A DNA stretch of 64,000 bases from Ornithinimicrobium sediminis (GTDB lineage Bacteria > Actinomycetota > Actinomycetes > Actinomycetales > Dermatophilaceae). The notes under the pieces were generated by a model that was given only the letters and a program-made list of their open reading frames with translations, did no database searches and had not been told where the DNA came from. Within the stretch, counting starts at the first letter, position 1, and every line of letters begins with the position of its first letter. Position numbers and translations under genes: made by a program. This document shows positions 20,031 to 28,260 of the stretch, piece after piece. The stretch is from positions 186,001-250,000 of the forward strand of contig NZ_JAJSDQ010000001.1 in assembly GCF_021272345.1 (NCBI RefSeq). The letters run 5' to 3'.

Positions 20031-21149
20031 ATGGACGAGCCTCTCGCCGAGTTGCGTGCACAGATCGACGATGTCGACCAGGCCATGCTCGACCTCCTCG
20101 GCCGGCGGCTCGACCTGGTGTCCCGGGTCGGCGAGGTGAAGGGCCGCCACGGGCTGCCCATCTACGCCCCCGACCGTGAGCGGGCGATGATCGCGGCCCG
20201 GCGCGAGCAGGCCGAGCTGCTCGGCGTGCCGCCCGACCTCATCGAGGACGTGCTGCGACGCTGCATGCGCGAGGCGTACAGCCACGAGAAGAACATGGGT
20301 TTCACGCAGCAGGCCCCCGGGCTGGGCCCCGTCGTGGTGGTCGGGGGCGCCGGACAGATGGGGGCGATGTTCGCCCGGATGCTCCTGCTCTCGGGGTATG
20401 CCGTGCGCGTCCTCGACCGGGACGACTGGGACCGGGCGGAGGAGATCGTCGACGGCGCGGGGATGGTGCTCGTGAGCGTGCCGATCCACGACACCGTCGC
20501 GGTCATCCGTGCGCTGCCCCCGCTGCCCCCGGACTGCCTGCTGGCCGACATCACCTCGACCAAGCGCGGCCCGGTCGAGGCCATGCTCGCAGCCCATCCC
20601 GGGCCGGTCATCGGCCTGCACCCCATGTTCGGCCCCGACCAGGAGTCGTTCGCCAAGCAGGTCGTCGCCTCGTGCCCGGGCCGTGACGCGGAGGCCGGCG
20701 CGTGGCTGCTGGAGCAGATCCGGCTGTGGGGAGCCCGGGTCCACGAGGTGTCGGCGGTCGACCACGACGCGGCGATGGGGCTGATCCAGGCCCTGCGGCA
20801 CTTCTCGACGTTCGCCTACGGCGCGCACCTGGCCTCCGAGGACAGCGCCCTGCCCGACCTGCTCGCGCTCTCCTCGCCGATCTACCGCCTCGAGCTCATC
20901 ATGGTCGGCCGCCTCTTCGCGCAGAGCCCTGAACTGTACTTCGACATCATCACCGCCTCGCCCGACAACCTCGCCCTGATCGAGCGTTACCACGAGCGCT
21001 ACGGCGAGGCTCTGCGCCTGCTGCGGGAGGGGGACAGCGAGGGCTTCACGGCGCGCTTCCGGGAGATCGGCGAGTGGTTCGGGCCGTATGCCGGGCGGTT
21101 CCTGGAGGAGTCACGCTCCCTGCTGGCCCACGCCGACTCCACTCGCTGA
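20031..21149 (+). CDS. tyrA: Bifunctional chorismate mutase / prephenate dehydrogenase (T-protein)
   Basis: Two consecutive steps of tyrosine synthesis in one 372-residue polypeptide. Residues 1-90 form an AroQ-type chorismate mutase helix bundle ([32 protein letters not shown]). Residues 100-370 form the NAD-dependent prephenate dehydrogenase ([18 protein letters not shown] Rossmann motif, HPMFGPD). Length and domain order equal E. coli TyrA (373 aa). Most actinobacteria use separate enzymes, so this fusion is notable. The 3' end overlaps convergent prsW by 39 bp. Confidence 0.92.
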   Translation: MDEPLAELRAQIDDVDQAMLDLLGRRLDLVSRVGEVKGRHGLPIYAPDRERAMIAARREQAELLGVPPDLIEDVLRRCMREAYSHEKNMGFTQQAPGLGPVVVVGGAGQMGAMFARMLLLSGYAVRVLDRDDWDRAEEIVDGAGMVLVSVPIHDTVAVIRALPPLPPDCLLADITSTKRGPVEAMLAAHPGPVIGLHPMFGPDQESFAKQVVASCPGRDAEAGAWLLEQIRLWGARVHEVSAVDHDAAMGLIQALRHFSTFAYGAHLASEDSALPDLLALSSPIYRLELIMVGRLFAQSPELYFDIITASPDNLALIERYHERYGEALRLLREGDSEGFTARFREIGEWFGPYAGRFLEESRSLLAHADSTR

Positions 21150-22271
21150 GGGTCCGGCGAAGGCCTGGCGGTGCAGCGTCACGGAGGACAGCAGCCGCTG
21201 CTCCCGCTGCACCCATCCGTGGTCCAGGTCACCGCGCTCGAGGTGGTCGCGGGCGATGGCCAGCTCAGCGGCCTCGTCCTGGAACGCGCGCATGGCCAAG
21301 GATCCGGCAGGCCCGACCCGGTCACGGGCCCAGGCGCGTGCCCGGCGACGCTCGGACGGCGAGACCAGCATCGCCACCTCGGCCGGGGTGAACCATCCGT
21401 TCAGTCCGTAGCCGGTGAGGTGCTCGCGCATCATCCGCGCCTCTGCACGCCGTGCGTAGACGACCACCAGGACGAAGCCGACGAAGAGCGGCACCTGCAC
21501 CAGCACGAAGAGCAGCAGGAAGAGCTCCGACAGCGCGGAGGCGTTCCACAGCGCGTGCCCCGCGACCGCCACCGCATACCCCAACAGCGGCACCCACGCC
21601 CGTGACCAGGTGCGTCGGTGCGCGATGAGGCCCAGCCCGATGCCGGTGCAGATGGTGAACATGGGGTGGGCGAAGGGGGTGACGAGGCAGCGCAGCACGA
21701 AGGTGGCGACCAGGCCCTCCTGACCGAGCAGCTGGTAGTTCTGCGCCAGGTAGAAGATGTCCTCCACGTAGGCGAAGCCCAGGGCGACCACCCCGCCGTA
21801 GACGATGCCGTCGACGACCCCGTTGAACTCGCGCCGGGCGACGACGAAGATCAGCAGCAGCCCCAGCCCCTTGAAGAGCTCCTCTGCCACCGGCGCGGAG
21901 ACGACGCCGGCCACGACGTCCGGGTCGAGGCCGACGGCGTCGGCGGCCACCGCGGCTGCCGTGTTGACCAGCAGGCTGGCGGACGTGGCGATCAGTGCAC
22001 CCCAGAGGAAGGCGAACCACAGCATCCTGGCGGGTTCGGCCTCCAGCCGGTCGACCCAGAGGAAGACGGGCAGCACCACACCGATCGCGGTGGTGCTGAT
22101 GACGGCGGCCAGCAGCCCGACGGTCAGACCGACGCTCTCGGTCACCAGGATCGCGATCAGCAGGGCGGCGAGCAGGAAGGCCGTGGCCGCGGCTCCCCAG
22201 AGCAGGAGCCGTCGGATCCGCGGGCGCACGGTGGCGTTGGGCTCGACCGCCGGCAGGACAGGCCCGGTCAT
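21111..22271 (-). CDS. PrsW-family intramembrane metalloprotease
   Basis: 386-residue polytopic membrane protein from ATG 22271. [14 protein letters not shown] carries the EExxK motif, [11 protein letters not shown] and [10 protein letters not shown] supply the conserved His residues of the CAAX/PrsW superfamily. In Bacillus, PrsW performs site-1 cleavage of an anti-sigma factor; the target here is unknown. The C-terminal 110 residues are cytoplasmic and basic. A TAGGGT box precedes the ATG by 8 nt. Confidence 0.85.
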   Translation of the reverse strand: MTGPVLPAVEPNATVRPRIRRLLLWGAAATAFLLAALLIAILVTESVGLTVGLLAAVISTTAIGVVLPVFLWVDRLEAEPARMLWFAFLWGALIATSASLLVNTAAAVAADAVGLDPDVVAGVVSAPVAEELFKGLGLLLIFVVARREFNGVVDGIVYGGVVALGFAYVEDIFYLAQNYQLLGQEGLVATFVLRCLVTPFAHPMFTICTGIGLGLIAHRRTWSRAWVPLLGYAVAVAGHALWNASALSELFLLLFVLVQVPLFVGFVLVVVYARRAEARMMREHLTGYGLNGWFTPAEVAMLVSPSERRRARAWARDRVGPAGSLAMRAFQDEAAELAIARDHLERGDLDHGWVQREQRLLSSVTLHRQAFAGPSASGVGVGQQGA

Positions 22272-22279
22272 GAGCGCAG

Positions 22280-22285
22280 ACCCTA
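22280..22285 (-). promoter_or_regulatory. -10 box of leaderless prsW mRNA
   Basis: Minus-strand TAGGGT, 8 nt before ATG 22271. The divergent orn gene has the same TAGGGT hexamer on the other strand. Confidence 0.45.
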
Positions 22286-22312
22286 CCTGGCCCCGGCCGC
22301 GCAGGGGATGGC

Positions 22313-22318
22313 TAGGGT
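22313..22318 (+). promoter_or_regulatory. -10 box of leaderless orn mRNA
   Basis: TAGGGT ends 7 nt before GTG 22326; no ribosome binding site. Confidence 0.5.
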
Positions 22319-22325
22319 GACACCC

Positions 22326-23012
22326 GTGAGCTCCGAGGTGACGCCCCGACAGTCCAGCGACCGGCTCGTGTGGATCGACTGCGAGATGACCGGCCTCGAC
22401 GTCGTCGACGACGCGCTGATCGAGGTGGCGACGCTGGTCACCGACTTCGACCTGCAGGTCCTCGGTGACGGGGTCGACCTGGTCGTCCGGCCCCCGGATG
22501 CAGCGCTGGCGCAGATGGGCGACTTCGTGCGCCAGATGCACGTCGACAGCGGGCTGCTCGACGTGCTCGCCGAGGGCACGACCCTGCAGGAGGCCCAGGA
22601 ACAGGTCATGGCCTACGTGCGGCACTGGGTGCCGGAGGCGCGCAAGGCCCCCCTGGCCGGCAACACGGTGAGCACCGACCGGGCCTTCCTGGCCCGCGAC
22701 ATGCCCGAGCTCGAGCAGCACCTGCACTACCGCATCGTCGACGTCTCCTCCATCAAGGAGCTGTCCCGGCGCTGGTTCCCCCGGGCCTACTTCGCCTCCC
22801 CCGCCAAGACGGGCGGCCACCGCGCGCTGGGTGACATCCTCGACAGCATCGCCGAGCTGCGCTACTACCGGGAGGCGGTCTTCCAGGCTCCGCCCGGTCT
22901 CGACACGGCCAGGCTGCGGGAGATCGCTCTGCGCCACTCGGCCGCGCGGCCCGCTGAACCCGACCCGGGGAGGTCGGGCTCAGCGGGGCAGGCTCAGCCG
23001 ACGCGCCCGTAG
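22326..23012 (+). CDS. orn: Oligoribonuclease (DEDDh 3'-5' exoribonuclease)
   Basis: Degrades 2-5 nt RNA and pGpG. 228 residues; DEDDh motifs are visible: WIDCEMTGLD (Exo I), NTVSTDRAFLARDMP (Exo II) and HRALGDILDSI (Exo III), plus YRIVDVSSIKELSRRW. The GTG start at 22326 is supported by the -10 box. The C-terminus carries a Pro/Gly-rich extension of about 30 residues encoded by a terminator hairpin, and the gene overlaps the convergent NlpC/P60 gene by 19 bp. Confidence 0.95.
   Translation: MSSEVTPRQSSDRLVWIDCEMTGLDVVDDALIEVATLVTDFDLQVLGDGVDLVVRPPDAALAQMGDFVRQMHVDSGLLDVLAEGTTLQEAQEQVMAYVRHWVPEARKAPLAGNTVSTDRAFLARDMPELEQHLHYRIVDVSSIKELSRRWFPRAYFASPAKTGGHRALGDILDSIAELRYYREAVFQAPPGLDTARLREIALRHSAARPAEPDPGRSGSAGQAQPTRP
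22950..22987. terminator. Hairpin terminator inside the 3' end of orn
   Basis: CCCGCTGAACCCGACC and GGTCGGGCTCAGCGGG pair over 16 bp with a single mismatch (a G-U wobble on the minus-strand RNA) around a 6-nt loop. It probably serves both orn and the convergent NlpC/P60 gene. Confidence 0.7.
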
Positions 23013-23803
23013 CTCGTGACGCCGGAGAACATCTTGCGCTTCTGCGTGGGCAGCCCGGCCCGGCCAGAGTCGTAGATCATGCCGTTGCCGGCGTAGATCG
23101 CGACGTGGTAGGCCGGTGCCCCCCAGAAGACGAGGTCACCGGGCCGGGGGCTGGACACCCGGGTGGTCGCCCGGCGCTGCGCCTCGGTGGTGCGGGGGAG
23201 GCTGATACCGGCCTTGCCGAAGACGAACTGGGTGAAGCCGGAGCAGTCGAAGCCGGCCGGGGTGCTGCCGCCCCAGCGGTACATGATGCCGGTGTAGGAC
23301 GCTGCGATGCCGACCACGCCGCTGCTCGACGTGCTGCGGCTCGTGCTCCGGGTGGCACTGCTGCGCGAGGCCGCCGCTGTGGTCAGCCCCATCTTGGCTG
23401 CGGTCTTGGGCCCGACGATGCCGTCGACGACCAGGCCGTTGCGTGACTGGTAGCGCTTCACGGCCGCCAGCGTCTTGGGGCCGAACACGCCGTCGGCGTA
23501 GGACCCGACGATGCGCTGGACGGTCTTGACGTGGCTGCCTCGGGCCCCGTAGCGGATCGTGCTCCACCGCGGAGTGGTCGGCAGGATGACCGGGGCCGCA
23601 GGCAGAGCAGCGGGCGACGAGGGAAGGGCCACCGGTTGGGCGGACGGTGCAGGCGGAGCCGCAGGAGCGGGCGTGGCCTGGGCCCCGCCCGACATGGACG
23701 CCACCAGACCGCCCGCGGCGACCATGGTGGCGGAGGTGCGGGCCAGGGGCTTGAGGACGTTGCGACGCTGGGCGCGATGGCGCCCGGGAATGCTGGTTGA
23801 CAT
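22994..23803 (-). CDS. Secreted NlpC/P60 endopeptidase with peptidoglycan-binding domain
   Basis: Cell-wall gamma-D-Glu-diaminopimelate endopeptidase, 269 residues from ATG 23803. A signal peptide with twin Arg at the start (RRNVLKPLARTSATMVAAGG) is followed by a Pro/Ala-rich linker. A PG_binding_1 domain comes next (VKTVQRIVGSYADGVFGPKT, then NGLVVDGIVGPKT). The C-terminal NlpC/P60 domain has catalytic Cys in FDCSGFTQFVF and His in PAYHVAIYAGNGMIYDSG. A c-di-AMP riboswitch precedes it, as for resuscitation-promoting and NlpC genes in Streptomyces. Confidence 0.92.
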   Translation of the reverse strand: MSTSIPGRHRAQRRNVLKPLARTSATMVAAGGLVASMSGGAQATPAPAAPPAPSAQPVALPSSPAALPAAPVILPTTPRWSTIRYGARGSHVKTVQRIVGSYADGVFGPKTLAAVKRYQSRNGLVVDGIVGPKTAAKMGLTTAAASRSSATRSTSRSTSSSGVVGIAASYTGIMYRWGGSTPAGFDCSGFTQFVFGKAGISLPRTTEAQRRATTRVSSPRPGDLVFWGAPAYHVAIYAGNGMIYDSGRAGLPTQKRKMFSGVTSYGRVG

Positions 23804-23816
23804 GGAGACCTCACCT

Positions 23817-23970
23817 ACGCCTACGGGGTCAGCTGTCGGGTTCGGGCGGGAGGAACTACCCGGTCCGTGCGGCGGCACCATGGGTTGCTGGTGCCGCCGG
23901 GAGGACTTCACCCCAAGGGGCGTCTCACGACGCCCCACGAAACGTGGGTCCCCCGCTCCTGTCATGCGGT
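23817..23970 (-). ncRNA. Cyclic di-AMP riboswitch (ydaO-yuaA type)
   Basis: On the minus strand, directly upstream of the NlpC/P60 gene. The conserved ydaO blocks are seen in order: GGGGGACCCACG (RC of 23943-23954), TGGGGTGAAGTCC (RC of 23903-23915), a GC-rich variable hairpin (23871-23898), GGGTAG, then CCGAACCCGACAGCTGACC...CGTAGGC (RC of 23819-23845). It ends about 14 nt before the start codon. Known ydaO riboswitches turn cell-wall hydrolase genes off when c-di-AMP is high. Confidence 0.88.
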
Positions 23971-24167
23971 AGTGCGTAAGGCCCCGACGAGGTGGTGACA
24001 GGACTCGGCGACCACTGCGGGGGCTCCTAGGGGAGAGGAGCGCTGTCCAACGTACAGGGCCCACGGGGTCATGTCACGGTCCGGTCACGACGTGTGGACG
24101 ACGTGCGAGGCCCGGCACCACGCAGCATGCTGCGACGCCCGTGGCGCTCTGACGGCATACCTGCACG

Positions 24168-24944
24168 TCACAGGATCGCCTGCAGGAACTGTCTGGTCCG
24201 CTCGTGCTCCGGGCTGGTGAACATCACGTCCGGAGCAGCCTCCTCGAGGATGTGCCCGTGGTCGAACATCAGCACCCTGTTCGACACGTCGCGGGCGAAC
24301 TGCATCTCGTGGGTCACGATCAGCATCGTGATGTCGGTGGTCCGGGCGACCTCGCGCAGCACCTCCAGGACGTCGTTGACCAGCTCCGGGTCGAGGGCGG
24401 AGGTGACCTCGTCGAGCAGCAGGACCTCCGGGTCCATCGCCAGGGCCCGGGCGATGGCGACCCGCTGCTGCTGCCCGCCGGAGAGCTCCATGGGGTGGGC
24501 ACCTGCCCGGTGCTTCAGGCCCACCTGGTCCAGCAGGGCGTGGGCTCGCTGCCGGGCCTCCTCCCGTGACTGGCCGAGCACGTGGACCGGCGCCTCGGTG
24601 ATGTTGTCGATGACGGTCATGTTGGGGAAGAGGTTGAACTGCTGGAACACCATGCCGATGCGGCGCCGGATGCGGGTGACGTCCTTGGGCCGGCGCTCCA
24701 CCCGCTTGCCACCCCGCAGCTCGTGCGTGAGCGGGTCGCCGTCGACGTAGATGAACCCGTCGGTCAGGTGCTCGAGGGTCATCAGCAGCCGCAGGATCGT
24801 GGTCTTGCCCGAGCCGCTGGGCCCGATCAGGGTGACCCGCTCACCGCGCTCGACGGCGAAGCTCAGCCCCTCGAGCACGGTGGTGTCGCCGAACTTCTTC
24901 ACGACGTCCTCGAACCGGATCATCGGTGTGCTGTCAGTAGGCAA
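24168..24944 (-). CDS. ehuA: Ectoine/hydroxyectoine ABC transporter ATP-binding protein
   Basis: 258-residue ATPase: Walker A GPSGSGKTTILRLL, Q-loop FQQFNLFPNMTV, signature LSGGQQQRVAIARAL, Walker B VLLLDEVTSALD, switch VTHEM. The insertion between Walker A and the Q-loop (YVDGDPLTHELRGGKRVE) resembles EhuA of rhizobial ectoine importers, not general polar amino acid ATPases. It is the last gene of the operon and its start overlaps ehuD by 11 bp. Confidence 0.85.
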   Translation of the reverse strand: MPTDSTPMIRFEDVVKKFGDTTVLEGLSFAVERGERVTLIGPSGSGKTTILRLLMTLEHLTDGFIYVDGDPLTHELRGGKRVERRPKDVTRIRRRIGMVFQQFNLFPNMTVIDNITEAPVHVLGQSREEARQRAHALLDQVGLKHRAGAHPMELSGGQQQRVAIARALAMDPEVLLLDEVTSALDPELVNDVLEVLREVARTTDITMLIVTHEMQFARDVSNRVLMFDHGHILEEAAPDVMFTSPEHERTRQFLQAIL

Positions 24945-25575
24945 GACGGTTCTCCAGCTTTCGCATCAGGACGGCGGTGGGGTAGCTCGCGACCAGGAAG
25001 ATCAGGCCGGCCAGGGTGAACGGCTCGACGTAGCTGAACGTCCGGCCGCCGATCTCCTTGGCCTCCGTCACCAGCTCCGGCACTGCGATCACGATCAGGA
25101 ACGGTGTGTCCTTGAACATGGCGATGGCCCAGTTGCCCAGGGAGGGCAGCGTGGCCCGCAGCGCCTGCGGCAGGATCACCGCGCGCCACGTGCGGTGCGG
25201 TGGCAGCGACAGCGCCGTCGCGGCCTCCCACTGGCCCTTGCGGATGGACTCGATGCCCGCCCGGTAGGACTCCGCCATGTACGTCGAGTAGTGGACGCCG
25301 ATGACGATGATGCCCACGCTGAGTGCGCTGAGGTTGTTGAACGTGTAGTAGACGAACAGCAGCTGGATCGGCAGCGGCGTCATCCGGATGAAGTCGAGGA
25401 CGAACGACAGCGGACGCCCGACCCAGGCGGGCAGCGACCGCAGGCCGATGGCCCACACCAGGCCCAGCACCGCGGCGGTCAGCGACCCGACGACGGTGAC
25501 GAGCAGGGTGATGCGCACGAAGGCCTCGAGCAGGTCGGGCAGGATCTGGAGGGCGAACTCCCAGTCGAAGCTCAC
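24934..25575 (-). CDS. ehuD: Ectoine/hydroxyectoine ABC transporter permease
   Basis: 213-residue polytopic inner-membrane permease of the His/Glu/Gln (HEQRo) class. The EAA loop motif reads YRAGIESIRKGQWEAATAL followed by ILPQALRATLPSLGN. Overlaps ehuC by 4 bp (ATGA) upstream and ehuA downstream, so it is translated in a coupled operon. Assignment as ectoine permease rests on its EhuA and EhuB-like neighbours. Confidence 0.83.
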   Translation of the reverse strand: MSFDWEFALQILPDLLEAFVRITLLVTVVGSLTAAVLGLVWAIGLRSLPAWVGRPLSFVLDFIRMTPLPIQLLFVYYTFNNLSALSVGIIVIGVHYSTYMAESYRAGIESIRKGQWEAATALSLPPHRTWRAVILPQALRATLPSLGNWAIAMFKDTPFLIVIAVPELVTEAKEIGGRTFSYVEPFTLAGLIFLVASYPTAVLMRKLENRLAY

Positions 25576-26357
25576 GGTGCACCGCCTCCCGTAGGCGCGC
25601 CCGCGGCGCCACCTCCCGCGGGGGCGCCCACAGCCCCCGTGCCCTGCAGCCGCGCGGTCTCGGCGTTCTGCCGGATGCGCTCACGTCGGGTGGGGGGCGC
25701 GAGCCCGAGCCGGCGCTGCGCACGCCGTTCCAGCCAGCGCAGGACGCCTGAGGCCCCCAGGGCGATCAGGTAGTAGATGACCATCCCGATACCGAACGCC
25801 ACGAAGGTGTCCGTGGTGCGGCGCAGCTGGTCGGTGACGAAGGTGAGGTCCTGAAGGAAGATGAACCCGGCCAGCGCGGAGCCCTTGATCAGCATGATCA
25901 GCAGGTTGTTCAGGCCGGGCAGCATCAGCGCCCAGGCCTGAGGCCAGATCACCCGTCGCATCGTCGTCACCGGTGACATCGACAGGGCGACGGTGGTCTC
26001 CCACTGACCCTTGGGCACGGCGTTGATCGAGCCCCGCACGACCTCCGAGCCGTAGGCGCCGTAGTTGAGCCCCAGCGCCAGGATGCCGGTGGTCATCGAG
26101 GGCAGGTCGACGCCGAGCTGCGGCAGCACGAAGAACAGCCAGAAGAGCTGCACGACCAGCGAGGTGCCGCGGAAGAACTCCACGACGACCCGGCTCGTCC
26201 CGCGCACGAGGGCGACGCCGCTGAGCGAGGCGAGGCCGAGGAGGACGGCCACGACGAACGCAACCGCGGCGCCGCCGACAGACAGCTGCAGGGTGACCAG
26301 GGTGGCCTCCCACAGCCGCGGCGCCGCCGCGGTCAGCGTGTCGAGGAAGTCAGTCAC
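25572..26357 (-). CDS. ehuC: Ectoine/hydroxyectoine ABC transporter permease
   Basis: 261-residue permease with the same HEQRo fold: VVEFFRGTSLVVQLFWLFFVLPQ near the middle (split around the RGTS motif) and the EAA loop RGSINAVPKGQWETTVAL. An unusual Gly/Ala/Pro-rich C-terminal tail of about 30 residues (GAPAGGGAAGAPTGGGAP) follows the last helix. Forms the heteromeric channel with EhuD. Ten bp after ehuB. Confidence 0.83.
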   Translation of the reverse strand: MTDFLDTLTAAAPRLWEATLVTLQLSVGGAAVAFVVAVLLGLASLSGVALVRGTSRVVVEFFRGTSLVVQLFWLFFVLPQLGVDLPSMTTGILALGLNYGAYGSEVVRGSINAVPKGQWETTVALSMSPVTTMRRVIWPQAWALMLPGLNNLLIMLIKGSALAGFIFLQDLTFVTDQLRRTTDTFVAFGIGMVIYYLIALGASGVLRWLERRAQRRLGLAPPTRRERIRQNAETARLQGTGAVGAPAGGGAAGAPTGGGAP

Positions 26358-26366
26358 CGCGCAGGG

Positions 26367-27293
26367 TCAGTCCGTGGACTCGGCGTCGTCCGCCTCGGGC
26401 AGCTCGCCCGCGCAGAGCATCTCCGTGGTGATGTCCTCGGTGGGCCGCTCCGCGTCGGTGAAGCCGAACGGGCCGAGCACGCGCTCGTACTCCGCCTGGT
26501 CACCGATGATCGAGGCGAGCTCCTCGTTGTAGGCCTCGCGCAGGTCGTCGTCGTCGGTGCGGAAGACCGTCGCACCCGCGCCGACCTGGGGGACGCCGTC
26601 GACCTCGGCGACGAACGCCTCGGTCACCTCGATCGGGGCGTCGGGGTTGTTGTCGGCCATGGCGCGCAGCGAGATGCCGGTGAGGGCGTAGACGTCGGCC
26701 CGACCGCTGACGACCGCGTCCATGCCGTCCTGCGGCGTCGACACCGTCATCGTCTCGATGCCCAGGTCCTCGGCGTAGCCCTGCTCGATCGCACCGCTCA
26801 TCGCCGCGAAGGTGGCTCCGGACTCGGCGACGTCCTGCAGGTCCGCCAGGTCCATGGGGTTGTCCTCCGGCACCAGCAGCGCCGTCGTGTACATGATCTC
26901 GGGGTCGCCGAAGGCTGCCTGCTCGCAGCGCTCGGGCAGGATCGACATGCCGGCCGAGATGGCGTCGAAGCGACCGGCGTTGAGACCGGGGATCAGGGCG
27001 TCCCACTCGACCTCGACACCCTCGACCTCGTCGATGCCCAGGGCACCGAAGACCTCACGGTGCAGGGCCACGGTCGCGCCGGTGAGCTCGCCGTCGTCGT
27101 CGGTGTAGCTGTAGGGCTCCTCGCCGGCGAAGCCGACGGTGATGGTGCCCTCGTCCTGGAGGGTCTCGAGGGTCCCTCCGCCGCCCTCGGCGGAGGAGGT
27201 GGTGTCGTCGTCGGAGCCGCACGCCGCGAGGGTGAGAGCTCCGGCCGCGGCGATGGCGGTGAAGGCGTGGGTACGCGAAGTGCGCAGGGACAT
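26367..27293 (-). CDS. ehuB: Ectoine/hydroxyectoine ABC transporter substrate-binding lipoprotein
   Basis: 308-residue lipoprotein: signal peptide with lipobox LAAC (lipidated Cys about residue 24). The family-3 binding fold is like EhuB: GTITVGFAGEEPYSY, LIPGLNAGRFDAISAGMSI, LPERCEQAAFGDPE. ATG 27293 is preceded by AAAGGAC. As first gene of ehuBCDA it would capture ectoine, hydroxyectoine or a related solute outside the membrane. The substrate is inferred from similarity. Confidence 0.85.
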   Translation of the reverse strand: MSLRTSRTHAFTAIAAAGALTLAACGSDDDTTSSAEGGGGTLETLQDEGTITVGFAGEEPYSYTDDDGELTGATVALHREVFGALGIDEVEGVEVEWDALIPGLNAGRFDAISAGMSILPERCEQAAFGDPEIMYTTALLVPEDNPMDLADLQDVAESGATFAAMSGAIEQGYAEDLGIETMTVSTPQDGMDAVVSGRADVYALTGISLRAMADNNPDAPIEVTEAFVAEVDGVPQVGAGATVFRTDDDDLREAYNEELASIIGDQAEYERVLGPFGFTDAERPTEDITTEMLCAGELPEADDAESTD

Positions 27294-27625
27294 GACATAC
27301 GTCCTTTCGGTTGGACGAGGCAGTCGCCCTCTCGGCGGCAGAGGCCGACGAGAACACGTCGCCCCGATCGGACAGGGGGGGTGTGCCTTGAACCTATGCA
27401 GGCTGTCCACAGGTCCTCAAGTCGCCTCTGACGGCAGCGGGGCACCGGATCGGGGGCCCGGGCCGCGCGCGTCCTCGACCCGTCACAAGCCCTGTGACCA
27501 GCGACGATGCCGAGCCTCCCGGACACGCCCCCGACCCCCCCGACCGGCACCCGATGAGGCCCGACGGGCCAGGTCGATCGTTACCGTTTCGCAACCCTTC
27601 GGTCGAAGGACCAGCCCAAGGACGA

Positions 27626-27659
27626 GAGAACCCCCGGACCTCCACGGTCCGGGGGTCTC
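27626..27659. terminator. Strong intergenic hairpin
   Basis: CCCCCGGACC and GGTCCGGGGG form a perfect 10-bp stem with a TCCAC loop, extended by GAGA/TCTC after one bulged base. It looks like a terminator, but no gene ends next to it, so the transcript it served may have been lost. Confidence 0.6.
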
Positions 27660-27759
27660 GATGCCGTCCGACATCGCGTGGGGTGAGTGACGGGAAACTC
27701 AATCGCAAGTGAACTGACCTGCACTGTCGAGGCCCCAGAGACCATCGTGTCAGTCCTGT

Positions 27760-28040
27760 GTCAGGTCCGCACACCCCAAGTAGGTAGTGCAAGCTCGCCG
27801 ATCTTGGGGTATGCACGTTCGACGATGCCGCCGATGCTGCCACCGTGTTGTCCAACCTGCCGGAGTACCGCGTGGTCGCGGTGCTGCACCGTGATGCGTT
27901 GAGGGCAGGGAGGTGTTCATCGACACCCAGGCGTCGAGGCGGCCTGCCCGGCCTGCGGGGTGCCGTCCTCGCGGGTTCCGCGACGACCTCGCCGCCCGCT
28001 ACCCAGACCACCAGTTAGGCCGCTCACTGAGACCGTGAAG
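27760..28040 (+). pseudogene. Decayed transposase N-terminus, ISL3-like
   Basis: In shifting frames the plus strand reads LSNLPEYRVVAVLHRDA, then DTQASEAACPACGVPSSRV, then RDDLAARYPDHQLG. The CPxCG pair and following SxRV resemble the N-terminal zinc-binding motif of ISL3-family transposases. Several frameshifts prevent translation. Assignment is tentative. Confidence 0.35.
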
Positions 28041-28260
28041 TTCAACTAGCTAGAGAGCGGAACTCAACCCGGCTGCCCAAACCCCGCCGGGAGGTGACCA
28101 GCGATCTGGGAGGCGCCGACTGCAAACGTTGCTCGCCGGACGCCCACGCGCCGTCAGCGACGTTCATCTTGTCGCAGAAATAGGGCTTGTCGCAGTATCC
28201 GTTCCACGGTAGAACGGGGTCCACGCACTTGTGGCGCGGTTCCTGGGGGCCGCCTAATCC

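Larger units (their letters stand above)
27294..28260. other. Non-coding junction between chromosome-like DNA and accessory region
   Basis: About 970 bp with no convincing intact gene. It holds the ehuB upstream region, one strong hairpin (27626-27659), and from about 27.7 kb a decayed transposase-like sequence. Base composition and gene style change from here rightward, so this is the apparent left border of the accessory region. No direct repeat marking an attachment site was recognised. Confidence 0.55.

Noticed and set aside
27394-28011. Minus-strand open frame upstream of ehuB
   Set aside because: Crosses a strong terminator hairpin and decayed IS sequence; no ribosome site and no recognisable protein features.
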